Of a DNA stretch of 49,558 nt, positions 33,556-43,085 are shown piece after piece. The position numbers were made by a program, and so were the translations under genes. Source of the DNA: Candidatus Eisenbacteria bacterium (lineage in GTDB: Bacteria > Eisenbacteria > RBG-16-71-46 > CAIMUX01 > JAHJDP01); the NCBI GenBank assembly GCA_018831195.1, contig JAHJDP010000048.1, forward strand, positions 1-49,558, in the 5' to 3' direction. The notes beneath the pieces are model-generated. The model was not told the DNA's origin. It worked only from the letters and a program-made list of their open reading frames with translations, and did not search any database. Each line of letters opens with the position of its first letter. Position 1 is the first letter of the stretch.

Positions 33556-36360
33556 ATGGCTCGGCGCAAAGAATTAAAAAAAATGGGTACGACCGGGTCA
33601 TTGACCGGTACATCCACCGGCGCATCCGTCGATCGAAGCCGGGCGACGCCGATGATGGCCCAATACTTCGAAATCAAGGCCCAACATCCTGATGCCGTTT
33701 TGCTCTACCGCATGGGCGATTTCTACGAGATGTTTTATGAAGACGCCGTCCTGGCCAGCAAGATTCTCGGTTTAACATTAACATCCCGCGACAAAGGACA
33801 GGAAAACAGCATCCCGCTCGCCGGTCTTCCTTGGCATAGCGCTGATCCCTATATCGCCCGGCTGCTCAAGGCCGGCCACAAGATCGCCATTTGCGAGCAG
33901 GTCTCCGACCCCCCTCTCAAGAGCGGCCTTATGGATCGCCGGGTGATAGAAGTCCTCACACCCGGGACGGCCCTTCAAGACGGTCTTTTGGAATCAAGAT
34001 CGAACAATTTTGTCCTGGCCATCAGAATCGCCGGAGAGATGATCGGATTCGCCGTCGCCGATATCAGCACCGGCGAGTTCTATGCCGGGGATCTGCCTTT
34101 TAGTGAAGCGGGCGCACAATTTGAACGATTCAGACCATCCGAGATGATTGTCGGCTCCGATCAGGTTCAGGATGAGGCGATAAAAGATCTTTTTAGGGAA
34201 TCGTCGCAACCCTATATAACAAAATTGGATCCCTGGCAATTCGAGGAGGCGCGGGCGGCAAACCGTCTCCGTGAGCATTTCGGCCTGTCGACTCTGGCCG
34301 GTTGGGATCTAGAAGACCTGGGACCGGGATTGGGGGCGGCCGCGGCATTGCTCGACTACGCGCGGGACCAAAAACAATCCGACCTTCCTCATATCCGATC
34401 GATTCGACGCCTCCGGCCCGGATCGACCATGGTTCTTGATGCGATCACGCTGCGCCATCTTGAGATCCTGGAGCCCCTGCTGGGAACCGACCGCGCGACG
34501 ACCCTTCTGTCGGTTCTCGATCGGACGTGCACCCCGATGGGGGCGCGGAAGCTGCGCTCCGCGTTACGCGCCCCGCTGATGGATCTAGAGGCCATCCGGC
34601 GGCGGCACACCGCGATCGGTCTCTTGATCGACCACCCCACCCAGCTGACACGATTGCGCCAGGCCCTGGGCAGGATCCGGGACATCGAGAGGATTCTGGG
34701 AAAGGTGACGACGGACAGGGCGACGCCGAGGGATTTGGCGGCTCTGCGGGATTCATTGGCATCGCTGCCCGCTCTGCAGAAGGAGTGCCTTGAGTTGACC
34801 GGGGGACAAAGCGGCCCCTCCCGTTCGGGTGAGATGCCGGTCATTCCCGGGGCCGATATCGATCTGCTGGCCGATATCCGGGATCTGCTCGAGCGTTCCC
34901 TCAGTGAATGCCCGCCGGCCACGCCGAATGACCTGGGGATTATCCGTGACGGATACGATCAGGAGCTCGACGCGATCCGGCAGGGATCCATCAGCGGGCG
35001 GGAATGGATCGCCGCGCTTCAAGAGATTGAAAGAAAGCAGACCGGCATACCGACGCTGAAGGTCGGCTTTAACAAAGTATTCGGTTATTACCTCGAGGTC
35101 ACCCACGCGCAACTTTCCAAAGTGCCCGATCACTATATCCGTAAGCAGACATTGGTCAATGCGGAGCGTTTTCTAACTCCGGAATTGAAGGAGAAGGAGG
35201 AGAAGGTCCTCGGCGCCGAGGCGGCGGAGAAGAAGCGTCAAAGGGAGATTCTCAGCGATCTTCAGTCCCGGACGGGAGGGGAAGCCTCCCGGATTCTTGA
35301 GACGGCCTCGCGGATCGCGGAATTGGATCTGCTGGCCGGATGGGCCGAAACAGCGCAGCGGGGCGGTTATATCCGTCCGGAGATGTCTGAGACGACGGGG
35401 ATCCGGATTAGTCAAGGCCGCCATTCGGTGGTGGAGAGTTTTGTGGGGGCCGGGCAATTCGTGGCCAATGATGTCCATCTCAATAATGGCGATCGGCAGG
35501 TTCAGATTCTAACGGGACCGAATATGGCCGGGAAATCGACCTTCCTCCGCCAGGTCGGGATTCTCTGCATTATGGCGCAGGCCGGATCGTGGATTCCCGC
35601 GGAGGAGGCGACCCTCGGTCTGGTCGACCGGATTTTCACCCGTGTCGGGGCCTCTGATAATATTGCGCTCGGTCAATCGACATTTCTCGTCGAGATGATT
35701 GAGACGAGCCGGATTCTCCATCAGGCGACCTCCCGGGCTCTCGTTCTGCTGGATGAGATCGGACGGGGAACCTCCACATATGACGGTCTCTCGCTCGCCT
35801 GGGCCGTCGCCGAAGAACTGCGGCGTGATCCCAAACGCCGTCCGATGGTTATCTTTGCGACCCACTTTCATGAGCTCACCCGTCTTGCCAGACAGGAAAA
35901 GGGTTTTATAAACCTCAATGTCCTTGTCCGTGAGTGGAATGACGAGGTGATCTTCATGCGAAAGGTGGCCGAGGGGGCGGCCGATCGAAGTTATGGGATT
36001 CATGTCGCCCGCCTGGCCGGTATCCCCGGCCCCGTGCTGAAACGGGCCGAGGAAATTCTGAGAAATCTCGAGGCGCGCGGTCCCCGGCCGGTCCCCGACG
36101 GCGGATTCCTGCAACCCCAGTTGCCCCTCTTTTCGGATCATGAGGTGGGAGAACTGATGTGGGATGAAGGGGGCGGTGAGGGGAGCGGGCGAGCAGGGGA
36201 TCCGGCGAGTGTCCTCAATGAGGAGAAGATGCGCCCGATTATCGATGAGATTCGGAGCATCGATCTGGATGGGATGAGTCCCCGGGAGGCGTGGGAATGC
36301 TTGGAAGACTGGCGCGCGCGGATCAAAGCCTCCCTTGACGGATCGGATGAGGGCTCCTAA
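33556..36360 (+). CDS. mutS: DNA mismatch repair protein MutS
   Basis: 934 residues. The mismatch-reading motif is YRMGDFYEMFYEDA with Phe and Glu of F-x-E in place. The connector, lever and clamp regions follow, then the ATPase with Walker A GPNMAGKSTFLRQ near residue 654, Walker B LVLLDEIGRGTSTYDG and the H-loop FATHFHELT. A 37-residue basic Ser/Thr/Gly-rich N-terminal extension precedes the usual start (MMAQYFEIK). The predicted ATG at 33556 has a weak ribosome site; ATG 33583 is possible. An acidic Gly-rich insertion lies near the C-terminus before the dimerisation region. No mutL lies in the window. Confidence 0.97.
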   Translation: MARRKELKKMGTTGSLTGTSTGASVDRSRATPMMAQYFEIKAQHPDAVLLYRMGDFYEMFYEDAVLASKILGLTLTSRDKGQENSIPLAGLPWHSADPYIARLLKAGHKIAICEQVSDPPLKSGLMDRRVIEVLTPGTALQDGLLESRSNNFVLAIRIAGEMIGFAVADISTGEFYAGDLPFSEAGAQFERFRPSEMIVGSDQVQDEAIKDLFRESSQPYITKLDPWQFEEARAANRLREHFGLSTLAGWDLEDLGPGLGAAAALLDYARDQKQSDLPHIRSIRRLRPGSTMVLDAITLRHLEILEPLLGTDRATTLLSVLDRTCTPMGARKLRSALRAPLMDLEAIRRRHTAIGLLIDHPTQLTRLRQALGRIRDIERILGKVTTDRATPRDLAALRDSLASLPALQKECLELTGGQSGPSRSGEMPVIPGADIDLLADIRDLLERSLSECPPATPNDLGIIRDGYDQELDAIRQGSISGREWIAALQEIERKQTGIPTLKVGFNKVFGYYLEVTHAQLSKVPDHYIRKQTLVNAERFLTPELKEKEEKVLGAEAAEKKRQREILSDLQSRTGGEASRILETASRIAELDLLAGWAETAQRGGYIRPEMSETTGIRISQGRHSVVESFVGAGQFVANDVHLNNGDRQVQILTGPNMAGKSTFLRQVGILCIMAQAGSWIPAEEATLGLVDRIFTRVGASDNIALGQSTFLVEMIETSRILHQATSRALVLLDEIGRGTSTYDGLSLAWAVAEELRRDPKRRPMVIFATHFHELTRLARQEKGFINLNVLVREWNDEVIFMRKVAEGAADRSYGIHVARLAGIPGPVLKRAEEILRNLEARGPRPVPDGGFLQPQLPLFSDHEVGELMWDEGGGEGSGRAGDPASVLNEEKMRPIIDEIRSIDLDGMSPREAWECLEDWRARIKASLDGSDEGS

Positions 36361-36399
36361 CCTTAGGGCAGACGCTGGGGATGCGAAGGAGGCGAAGTC

Positions 36400-36837
36400 A
36401 TGCGCCGCATCGGCTTGATCCTGTTGGCCCTGTTCGTTCTGATCGGTTGTTCACGCCAGGTCACCGTGACGCCTCAAGATATTCGTCCGGGGATGGATAT
36501 CAAAGACGCCCAAGTGGTCACCCTTGATGGTTATGTCTACTATTTCGATCGCCTCGTTTTCGAGGCGGACAGCCTTTCCGGCTTTAATTCCGTTGTTGAA
36601 GAGAAAATTGAAAACGGGTCTATCGCCTATGTCGATGTGCCCCATGTCACCCGCATCCCTCTGGCGCTGGTGGAGAGCGTTCAGCGACGGAAAAGGGAGA
36701 TGGGACAAACGATGCTCTACGGCGCCGGCCTTGTCGGTCTCGGCGTCATCATGATTGATCTGGCGAGTTCCGATGATCCCACCTATGAGAGCCAACCCAG
36801 GGGCAAGCCGCCGATCAGTGTGCCGGATGACAACTAA
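36400..36837 (+). CDS. Small lipoprotein, function unknown
   Basis: 145 residues; ATG 36400 follows AAGGAGG. The N-terminus MRRIGLILLALFVLIGC ends in a lipobox with Cys17. The body (TVTPQDIRPGMDIKDAQVVTLDGYVYYFDRLVFE ... IAYVDVPHVTRIPLALVESV) looks like a small beta-rich domain and is followed by a hydrophobic stretch (MLYGAGLVGLGVIMIDLAS). No named family is recognised. It is followed by its own terminator. Confidence 0.75.
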   Translation: MRRIGLILLALFVLIGCSRQVTVTPQDIRPGMDIKDAQVVTLDGYVYYFDRLVFEADSLSGFNSVVEEKIENGSIAYVDVPHVTRIPLALVESVQRRKREMGQTMLYGAGLVGLGVIMIDLASSDDPTYESQPRGKPPISVPDDN

Positions 36838-36860
36838 GCCGGCGCGATAAAGTAATAAAA

Positions 36861-36886
36861 GCCGCCCTGCATGGGGCGGCTTTTTT
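36861..36886 (+). terminator. Rho-independent terminator
   Basis: GCCGCCC (36861-36867) pairs with GGGCGGC (36874-36880) around a short loop, is flanked by AAAA upstream and is followed by six T residues. The A run upstream also makes it able to act on the convergent TPR gene. Confidence 0.9.
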
Positions 36887-36942
36887 GTTTTGGTTTCCGG
36901 GTTCAAGATCGAATGCGGCAACGCCTATTTTGTGCGCCTCTG

Positions 36943-37911
36943 CTATTGCGATCCGTCTCCCTCTTCCATTGCCGCGTCGGCCTCCGCCTCGGCTTCCCGT
37001 TTCTTCTCCAGATACTCCTTTATCATTTTCGCGTGGTCCCGCGCCTGGGTCGCTTTTGAAAAATGAGGATCGGCCGCCGCCGCTTCATAGGCATCAATCG
37101 CCTTTTCGTCCATATGGAGCTTGCTGTAGTAGATTTCGGCCAGCGCATATTGCGCCTTCCCATTGGGGGATTCCAATTCGATCGATGTCTTCAGCGCATC
37201 AACGGCGTCCTGGATTCGTGACATCTGATTCAGGAGCACACCGCGGTTGTAGTGAAGATCGGCGTTCGAGGCATCGTAACGGCAGGCCATGTCGTAATTG
37301 TGCAAGGCCTTCTCTTTATCGCCGGCATGATAATAGAGCTGCGCCAGCGAGCTGTAGGCCGAGCGGGCGCTGGAATGCCGCGGGGCTTTCTCGATCGCCG
37401 CCTCATACGCCTCTATGGTTCTCTGTTTATCTTCTTTGGTCTTGGCATGCCGGTGGAGGAGGGTGGCGATCGCATAATGAAGATCCGTCTGCGTTTCATC
37501 GAGGCTCAAGGCCGCCTCATATTGTTCAATCGCCTCGTCGATGCGAACAAGATCAGCCAGGAGCTCGCCGAGAATCCGGTGGGCCATCGCCGGCTGGGGA
37601 GCGCCGCTCAAAGATTGTTGAAGCTCCTCGACTGCCTTTTCCTTCTCGCCGAGCTGCCGGTAGATCAATCCCAAATTGTAGCGCGCCGCGGTGAAGGTCG
37701 GCGCCAGGGCGAGGGCTTCCTCGAATTTGAGGCTGGCCTCGGCGAATTGCTGGCTTCCCGCCAGCTCCAATCCGGCATTGTAGAGCTCCACCGCCGCAGC
37801 GGGGGGCGGGACGGAGATCTCGCCGACTTCTTGCGCCTTCACCGGAAGGCGGAGGATGGAGAGAATCCCCATGATGAGGACCATCTTTGAAATCCAGGTT
37901 CTGTTTTTCAT
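36943..37911 (-). CDS. Exported TPR-repeat protein
   Basis: 322 residues. ATG 37911 follows AAGGAGAGG. A signal peptide (MVLIMGILSILRLPVKAQ) precedes about seven tetratricopeptide repeats (AAVELYNAGLELAGSQQFAEA, PTFTAARYNLGLIYRQLGEKEKAV, DTLHYAI-type units, SSLAQLYYHAGDKEKALHNY). It ends with a charged Lys/Glu coiled segment. TPR proteins of this kind scaffold envelope complexes; the partner is unknown. It converges with the small lipoprotein gene. Confidence 0.85.
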   Translation of the reverse strand: MKNRTWISKMVLIMGILSILRLPVKAQEVGEISVPPPAAAVELYNAGLELAGSQQFAEASLKFEEALALAPTFTAARYNLGLIYRQLGEKEKAVEELQQSLSGAPQPAMAHRILGELLADLVRIDEAIEQYEAALSLDETQTDLHYAIATLLHRHAKTKEDKQRTIEAYEAAIEKAPRHSSARSAYSSLAQLYYHAGDKEKALHNYDMACRYDASNADLHYNRGVLLNQMSRIQDAVDALKTSIELESPNGKAQYALAEIYYSKLHMDEKAIDAYEAAAADPHFSKATQARDHAKMIKEYLEKKREAEAEADAAMEEGDGSQ

Positions 37912-38110
37912 ACCTCTCCTTGAATTTTCCTGTTCGGGACGCCGTCTGTCCATACGGGTTCCCGCATCTTTTCGTTCCTATTCGATGATGTCAAGTTAGG
38001 TTCTTCGTCCGGCCGCCTTGCCCCTGTGAGCGGCGCCGACTAGCATGGGGGGGACTTCCCAACCATGTCCGGGCGATACCCCCCCCCGGCCAACCGGCCG
38101 AAGGAGACCT

Positions 38111-38845
38111 ATGCATCCCTGGTATGAAGAGGCTTTTGGCGCTCTCTATCCCATCGTTTACCACCATCGGAATGACGCGGAAGCGATCGCCGTGGGGGAT
38201 CGTCTCCTTTCCATCCAGCCTGTCGCATCTCTCCGGCTTCTCGATCTCGCCTGCGGCGCGGGGCGTGTATCCCGGATCCTGAAGGATCTGGGCGCCGATG
38301 TCACCGGGCTCGATCTTTCGCCACAGCTCCTCGAGCAGGCCGGCCGGTCGGCGCCCCGCCTCTCCCTTGTCCGAGGGGATATGCGTTTCCTTCCCTTCCA
38401 ACCCAAACATTGGGATGGAGTTCTCTCGATTTTTACATCCTTTGGCTATTTCGAGAACGAATCTCAGGATCTTGGGGTCCTGGATGAGGTGAGACGCATC
38501 CTCAAACCGGCTGGATTCTTCATGCTCGATCTCGGCAATCCCGCATGGGTGCGGCGTTCGCTGGTTCCCATGTCGGAGCGGAGGGTGGGGGCGTGGACCA
38601 TCCGCGAGACCCGCCATCTCGAGGAGGAGGGGTGGAGAGTTGTCAAAGAGGTGTGGTTGCGGCACAGTGACACAAGCCGGGAAGAGCGGTGGACGGAGAG
38701 GGTCCGCCTCTATCCGCGGGATAGGATGGAGAAGGAGTTCCGGATCCGGGGCTTCGCCGTCGAACAGGTTTGGGGGAATTATGATGGATCCCCGCCGGAT
38801 GACGATGCGCCCCGGCTCTTCTTTTTCTGCAGGGCGGCAGACTGA
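38111..38845 (+). CDS. SAM-dependent methyltransferase next to bshC
   Basis: 244 residues; ATG 38111 follows AAGGAG. The class I fold is shown by motif I LLDLACGAGRVSRIL, the acidic residue in VTGLDLSPQLLEQA, VRGDMRFLPF and LDEVRRILKPAGFFMLDLG. The N-terminus WYEEAFGALYPIVYHHR is typical of small-molecule methyltransferases. bshC starts 13 bases later and bshA follows it. In Chlorobaculum a methyltransferase (CT1040 as I recall) makes N-methyl-bacillithiol, so a thiol-methylating role is a reasonable hypothesis. Sequence alone does not show the substrate. Confidence 0.85.
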   Translation: MHPWYEEAFGALYPIVYHHRNDAEAIAVGDRLLSIQPVASLRLLDLACGAGRVSRILKDLGADVTGLDLSPQLLEQAGRSAPRLSLVRGDMRFLPFQPKHWDGVLSIFTSFGYFENESQDLGVLDEVRRILKPAGFFMLDLGNPAWVRRSLVPMSERRVGAWTIRETRHLEEEGWRVVKEVWLRHSDTSREERWTERVRLYPRDRMEKEFRIRGFAVEQVWGNYDGSPPDDDAPRLFFFCRAAD

Positions 38846-38857
38846 GAGGTTTCATCA

Positions 38858-40429
38858 ATGACCGATCGTTTTTGGATTCGCCATGGAACATTGCTGGAAA
38901 CCGAGCCGCCGGCCTGGGAGGGGGGATTTACCGTGCAGGGTCCCCTGTTCCAACCGGAGGAAATGCCGGCGGGAGGCGGTGAGGGGATGCCGCCCCAGAC
39001 CGATTCCTTCTGGAACGATCTGCTGCAGCTGAACCGGAGGTTGGGAGCCACCAAGAAAGCCCTATCGCTCCTGAAAGATGTCTCGCGCGGCAAGGCCGAT
39101 GTGCTGATCACCGGCCAGCAGCCCGGCATCCTCGGCGGCCCTTTATACAATTTCCTCAAACTGGCCACCACGGTTGTGACGGCCCGGCGCTGGTCGGAGC
39201 ACTCCGGCCGTCCGGTGCTGCCGCTGTTTTGGGGTGTCACCGATGACACCGATTTCGGTGAGATCTCATGGACTCTGCTACCCGATCGCCAGCTCAGGTT
39301 GAACAAAATACGGATTGAGCCGGAGCCTGAATCGCAGCAAAACATGGTCGGATGTTTCCCGCGCGAATCCTGGCAGGAGGGTTTTGATCAGGCGCTGGGT
39401 CTAATAGGGGTGGAGGGGGATCTCAATCGGGAGCCGGTCTGGTTAAAATCACTGGCCGGCCTGCCGGGCGATGATTGGGGGGAGGCTTTTCTTGCCCTTC
39501 TGCTCCATCTGACCGGCCCCCATCCGCTCATCGTTGTCGACGGCCGGCGGCCGTCCCTGCTGTCTCCCGCCAGACCTCTCTTTGAAAAATATCTAGAGCA
39601 TTTACCGGCGGCGATGGATGCGATTAAATCCCGGGGTGAAGAGCTGCAGAAGCGGCAGATCACTCCACTGCTCGACAGCGAGTCGGCCCTCCGGCCCATA
39701 TACATTTTGAAAGAATCGAAACGGATCCGCCGCGACGGGGAAGCGGAGGGAATGTGGGCGCCCAATGTTATTCTGCGCCCCCTCATGCAGGGCTACCTGT
39801 TTCCCCAGAGGGGGGTTGTCGTTGGATTGGGGGAGATTCTTTACCGGATTCAGATGAGGGATTTGTATAAGATAATGGATCTCCAGCCACCGGCGCTCCT
39901 GCCACGGTTCAGCGCCACGATTCTTCCGCCCTGGGTTCAACAGCTGCCCAAGGATATTGTTCCCATGGAATGGCTCCTCGACATCGAAGCCGCACGCGCA
40001 AAGTTGGAGCGATCCCCGGCGGGAGAAAAATTGGGTCATCTATCGGGAGGATTCAGGAAGAAATTGCGGGCTATTCTTGCCGGCATGGCGGAGATCGGTT
40101 CGGAAGAGGATAAATCATATCCGCAACTGGTTGCTTCCGTGGAACGCAAAATCGATTTTCAGATAAAACGGTTGGAAGAAGGACTGCGGGCGAAAATCCG
40201 CGCCCGGCGGCTCAGAGAGAATCCCGGCTTGGCCCATTTTGAGGAGTTTTTAAGGCCGAAAGGACGCTTGCAGGAGCGCGGGCTTTCGCTTCTAACAGCG
40301 GGGCTTTTCTGCGGACCCGACATCTACTCCGAAATCCTTGATTGGGTGGAGGAATGGGGGAATCAGTGGAGCGGCTCGGAGGGAAAGTGGAGCCACTGGG
40401 TAATGGGTCCTCCGAAAGATAAGTCATAG
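38858..40429 (+). CDS. bshC: Bacillithiol synthase BshC (cysteine-adding enzyme)
   Basis: 523 residues, the usual BshC length. Diagnostic segments are VLITGQQPGILGGPLYNFLKLATTVVTARRW, RPVLPLFWGVTDDTDFGEI and a long C-terminal coiled-coil (YPQLVASVERKIDFQIKRLEE). BshC is proposed to join cysteine to GlcN-malate in the last step of bacillithiol synthesis. It stands between the methyltransferase and bshA in one transcription unit. The deacetylase gene bshB is not in the window. Confidence 0.92.
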   Translation: MTDRFWIRHGTLLETEPPAWEGGFTVQGPLFQPEEMPAGGGEGMPPQTDSFWNDLLQLNRRLGATKKALSLLKDVSRGKADVLITGQQPGILGGPLYNFLKLATTVVTARRWSEHSGRPVLPLFWGVTDDTDFGEISWTLLPDRQLRLNKIRIEPEPESQQNMVGCFPRESWQEGFDQALGLIGVEGDLNREPVWLKSLAGLPGDDWGEAFLALLLHLTGPHPLIVVDGRRPSLLSPARPLFEKYLEHLPAAMDAIKSRGEELQKRQITPLLDSESALRPIYILKESKRIRRDGEAEGMWAPNVILRPLMQGYLFPQRGVVVGLGEILYRIQMRDLYKIMDLQPPALLPRFSATILPPWVQQLPKDIVPMEWLLDIEAARAKLERSPAGEKLGHLSGGFRKKLRAILAGMAEIGSEEDKSYPQLVASVERKIDFQIKRLEEGLRAKIRARRLRENPGLAHFEEFLRPKGRLQERGLSLLTAGLFCGPDIYSEILDWVEEWGNQWSGSEGKWSHWVMGPPKDKS

Positions 40430-40463
40430 CGCTTGGCACCAGCGGAAGGAAAAGGAGACGTTC

Positions 40464-41591
40464 ATGTCGGACCGGCCCTTGCGAATCGGTATTGTCTGTT
40501 ACCCCAGCTCCGGCGGCAGCGGCATCGTCGCCACCGACTTGGCCCTGGCTCTGGCGCGTGGAGGGGATCAAGTGACCCTCATCAGTTATACGCGGCCGAT
40601 TCGTTTCCGTAGTTCCCTGCCGAACCTCGATTTCTTTGAAGTGCAGACAGAGCATTATCCGGTATTCCACCATCAACCTTATACATTAAGTCTCGCCGCC
40701 GGCATTACTTCACTGGCCCGGACGAAAGGGCTCGACATCGTCCATGCCCATTATGCCGTTCCTCACGCCACCGCCGCCTATCTGGCGAAACAGATCCTGG
40801 CGCCGCAGGAGCTGCCCGTTGTCACGACCCTGCATGGAACTGATATCACCCTGGTCGGCACGCGTCCCGCCTTCTATGAGACGACCCGGTTCAGTATCTT
40901 GAAGTCTGATCGTGTCACCACGGTGAGTCATTGGCTCGAGGCGGAAACCCGCGCCAAGCTCGATGTCGACATCCCGATCCAGGTTATTCCGAACTTCATC
41001 GACGGCGACATCTTTAAGCCGCGGGATTCAAGCCGTCCGCGCTGTTTTCCGGACGATCGCCCGATCATCATGCACATTTCGAATTTCAGGAAAGTGAAGA
41101 ATGTCCCCGCCGTGATCGAGGTTTTCCGGAGAGTCCGGCGTTGGATTCCGGCGCGCCTCGTCTTAATCGGTCACGGTCCGGAAAGACCGAAGGTGATTGA
41201 ACAGATCCGGGAACTGGGGCTTCAAGATGATGTTCTCGTCATGGGTCTTCAGAACAGTATCGAGCAAATTCTGCCCGAGGCTGATCTCGTTTTGACTCCC
41301 AGTGAGCATGAATCCTTCGGTTTGGTCGCTCTTGAAGCCCTGGCCTCGGGCGTACCCGTCATCACGACGAACATGGGAGGCGCCGTCGAGGTGATTGAGG
41401 ATGGAGTGACCGGGTTTCTTCGGGATCCCCGGGATCTTGAAGGGATGACTGAGGCGGCTTTAAAGATTTTAAAGAATCCCACGGTGAAAGAAGAGATGGG
41501 CCGCCTGGGCCGGGCATCGGCCCTGAAGCGCTTCTCGATCGACACGATCATCCGTCAATACCGCGAACTTTATCGGGAGATTCGTCCTTAG
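40464..41591 (+). CDS. bshA: N-acetyl-alpha-D-glucosaminyl L-malate synthase BshA
   Basis: 375 residues of a GT4 enzyme. The start RIGIVCYPSSGGSGIVATDLALALARGGDQV and FEVQTEHYPVFHHQPYTLSLA are characteristic of BshA, as are VHAHYAVPHATAAYLAK, TTLHGTDITLVG and the donor-site motif EHESFGLVALEALASGVPVI. It couples UDP-GlcNAc and L-malate in the first step of bacillithiol synthesis. It starts 34 bases after bshC. Its last 44 bases overlap the convergent pgeF gene. Confidence 0.93.
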   Translation: MSDRPLRIGIVCYPSSGGSGIVATDLALALARGGDQVTLISYTRPIRFRSSLPNLDFFEVQTEHYPVFHHQPYTLSLAAGITSLARTKGLDIVHAHYAVPHATAAYLAKQILAPQELPVVTTLHGTDITLVGTRPAFYETTRFSILKSDRVTTVSHWLEAETRAKLDVDIPIQVIPNFIDGDIFKPRDSSRPRCFPDDRPIIMHISNFRKVKNVPAVIEVFRRVRRWIPARLVLIGHGPERPKVIEQIRELGLQDDVLVMGLQNSIEQILPEADLVLTPSEHESFGLVALEALASGVPVITTNMGGAVEVIEDGVTGFLRDPRDLEGMTEAALKILKNPTVKEEMGRLGRASALKRFSIDTIIRQYRELYREIRP

Positions 41592-42390
41592 GCTGCATCA
41601 TGGAACCTGTGCTCGGGGTTATGACCATGACGGCGGCCATCCGTCCGGTTCGCCCCTTATCGCGTCTGTGCGAATAGTACAAGTCGGATCGGCAGGATGT
41701 GCAATGGGCCGAATGTTGCACCTGATGAGCGGATAAACCCAAACGGATCAATTTTTCATAAATTATCCGGCGGAGGTCGAGCCGCGGTTGTGGCGACCAT
41801 CGGTTCATCGCCAGAGGGGCCAATTGAACGGCGACATCCCAGTTTACGGGATAACATTCGCCTCCGATGCCGGGGCCGATCCAGGCGCAGAGCTCCGCCG
41901 GGGGCCTCCCGGCGGCGGCGCTGAGACGGTGGATCCCATTCTCGACCATGCCGCGGGCGACGCCCCTCCATCCGCAGTGAAGGAGGGAAATGACCGGACC
42001 GGGGGCCCAGAGGAAGAGGGGCGGGCAATCGGCGACCGTCATGACGAGGGGCAGGCCGCAGTGGCTTGTGATCATCCCATCGGCCCGGCCGGCGAGACCC
42101 GGATCGGTCACGGCGAGAATCCGCGAGCCATGATCCATCCTGATTCGAGCCCATCGGGGAGGGGGTATTCTCAGCAGATCTCCAATCCGTCGGAGATTCG
42201 CTTCGACTGATTGGGGATGATCACCGACGGTGAAGCCGCAGTTGAGGGAGTCGTACGGTTTCGGGCTTTCACCACCGATGCGGGTGGTCAGGAAACCCGT
42301 GACTTCCCCGGGCAATGAGGGTATCCAATTGAGGAGCAGGCCCTTTTCTTGCGTCAACCGGTCGGAGAACTCGATCCCATCTGGTCTCAT
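41548..42390 (-). CDS. pgeF: PgeF/YfiH family (multicopper-oxidase-like, purine nucleoside) protein
   Basis: 280 residues from ATG 42390. Family segments are GFLTTRIGGESPKPYDSLNCG, GDHPQSVEANLRRI, the metal-site motifs VADCPPLFLW and LLHCGWRGVARGMVENGI, and WIGPGIGGECYPV. Human LACC1 of this family acts on purine nucleosides, and E. coli YfiH has been linked to peptidoglycan quality control; either activity may apply. The C-terminus after HSAHCTSC carries about 40 residues, the last of which overlap bshA on the other strand. Confidence 0.9.
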   Translation of the reverse strand: MRPDGIEFSDRLTQEKGLLLNWIPSLPGEVTGFLTTRIGGESPKPYDSLNCGFTVGDHPQSVEANLRRIGDLLRIPPPRWARIRMDHGSRILAVTDPGLAGRADGMITSHCGLPLVMTVADCPPLFLWAPGPVISLLHCGWRGVARGMVENGIHRLSAAAGRPPAELCAWIGPGIGGECYPVNWDVAVQLAPLAMNRWSPQPRLDLRRIIYEKLIRLGLSAHQVQHSAHCTSCRSDLYYSHRRDKGRTGRMAAVMVITPSTGSMMQPKDESPDKVRGIDG

Positions 42391-42432
42391 GGCCCCATCG
42401 TAAAGGGGGCGGCCCATTGGGGGAAGTCCATC

Positions 42433-43017
42433 GTGTTGGAACGGATGATAGAGCTGGATGTCTTCGCCTTTCACTGGCTGCGGGAGGTTACGCGTTCCAC
42501 ATGGGGCGACGCCTTTTTCCCCTGGCTGACCGATCTGGACCACTTCCGCATCCCTATCCTCGTCGGATGGCTGCTGCTGATGATCTTTGGGGGCCTCCGC
42601 GGCCGGAAGGCCGGGCTCCTGCTGGCTGTGACCCTCATTCTAACGGATCAGATCTCCGCCTCGCTCCTCAAGGAAATGGTGGGGAGGGTTCGCCCATGCT
42701 TTGCCCTTGATGGAGTCAACCCTCTTATTTCCCAATCACATAGCTTCTCATTTCCGTCCAGCCATGCCGCAAACAGTGTGGGCGGCGCCGCCATCCTAGC
42801 CCTTGTCCTGGGGCGGTGGTGGTGGTCGGGGCTTCTTTTGGCCGGGGCGATCTCCTTCTCAAGGGTCTATGTCGGTGTGCATTACCCCCTGGATCTCATC
42901 GGGGGAGCCCTGATAGGCATGGGCCTCGCCCTGCTGCTCTACGCCACCGGAGGTCCCATCGCGACCAGGGTCGCTGGGTGGCGATGGAGGCGGAGATCCT
43001 CGCGGGATCCCGACTGA
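42433..43017 (+). CDS. PAP2-family membrane phosphatase
   Basis: 194 residues from GTG 42433, seven bases after GGGGGAAG; ATG 42445 is an alternative. All three phosphatase motifs are intact: KEMVGRVRP (KX6RP), FPSSHAAN (PSxH) and SRVYVGVHYPLD (SRX5HX3D). Five to six membrane helices carry them. Substrates in the family are undecaprenyl diphosphate, phosphatidic acid or lipid A phosphates; a cell-envelope lipid is likely. It is divergent from pgeF; the two starts are 42 bases apart. Confidence 0.9.
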   Translation: MLERMIELDVFAFHWLREVTRSTWGDAFFPWLTDLDHFRIPILVGWLLLMIFGGLRGRKAGLLLAVTLILTDQISASLLKEMVGRVRPCFALDGVNPLISQSHSFSFPSSHAANSVGGAAILALVLGRWWWSGLLLAGAISFSRVYVGVHYPLDLIGGALIGMGLALLLYATGGPIATRVAGWRWRRRSSRDPD

Positions 43018-43085
43018 ACAGCCGGCAATCCTTAGGATATCAAAGAGATGAGCCGATCTTCTGTAAGGAATCGGAAGGGAGAGGT

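Noticed and set aside
40434-40450. TGGCACC string before bshA as a sigma-54 promoter
   Set aside because: There is no GC dinucleotide at the required -12 distance.
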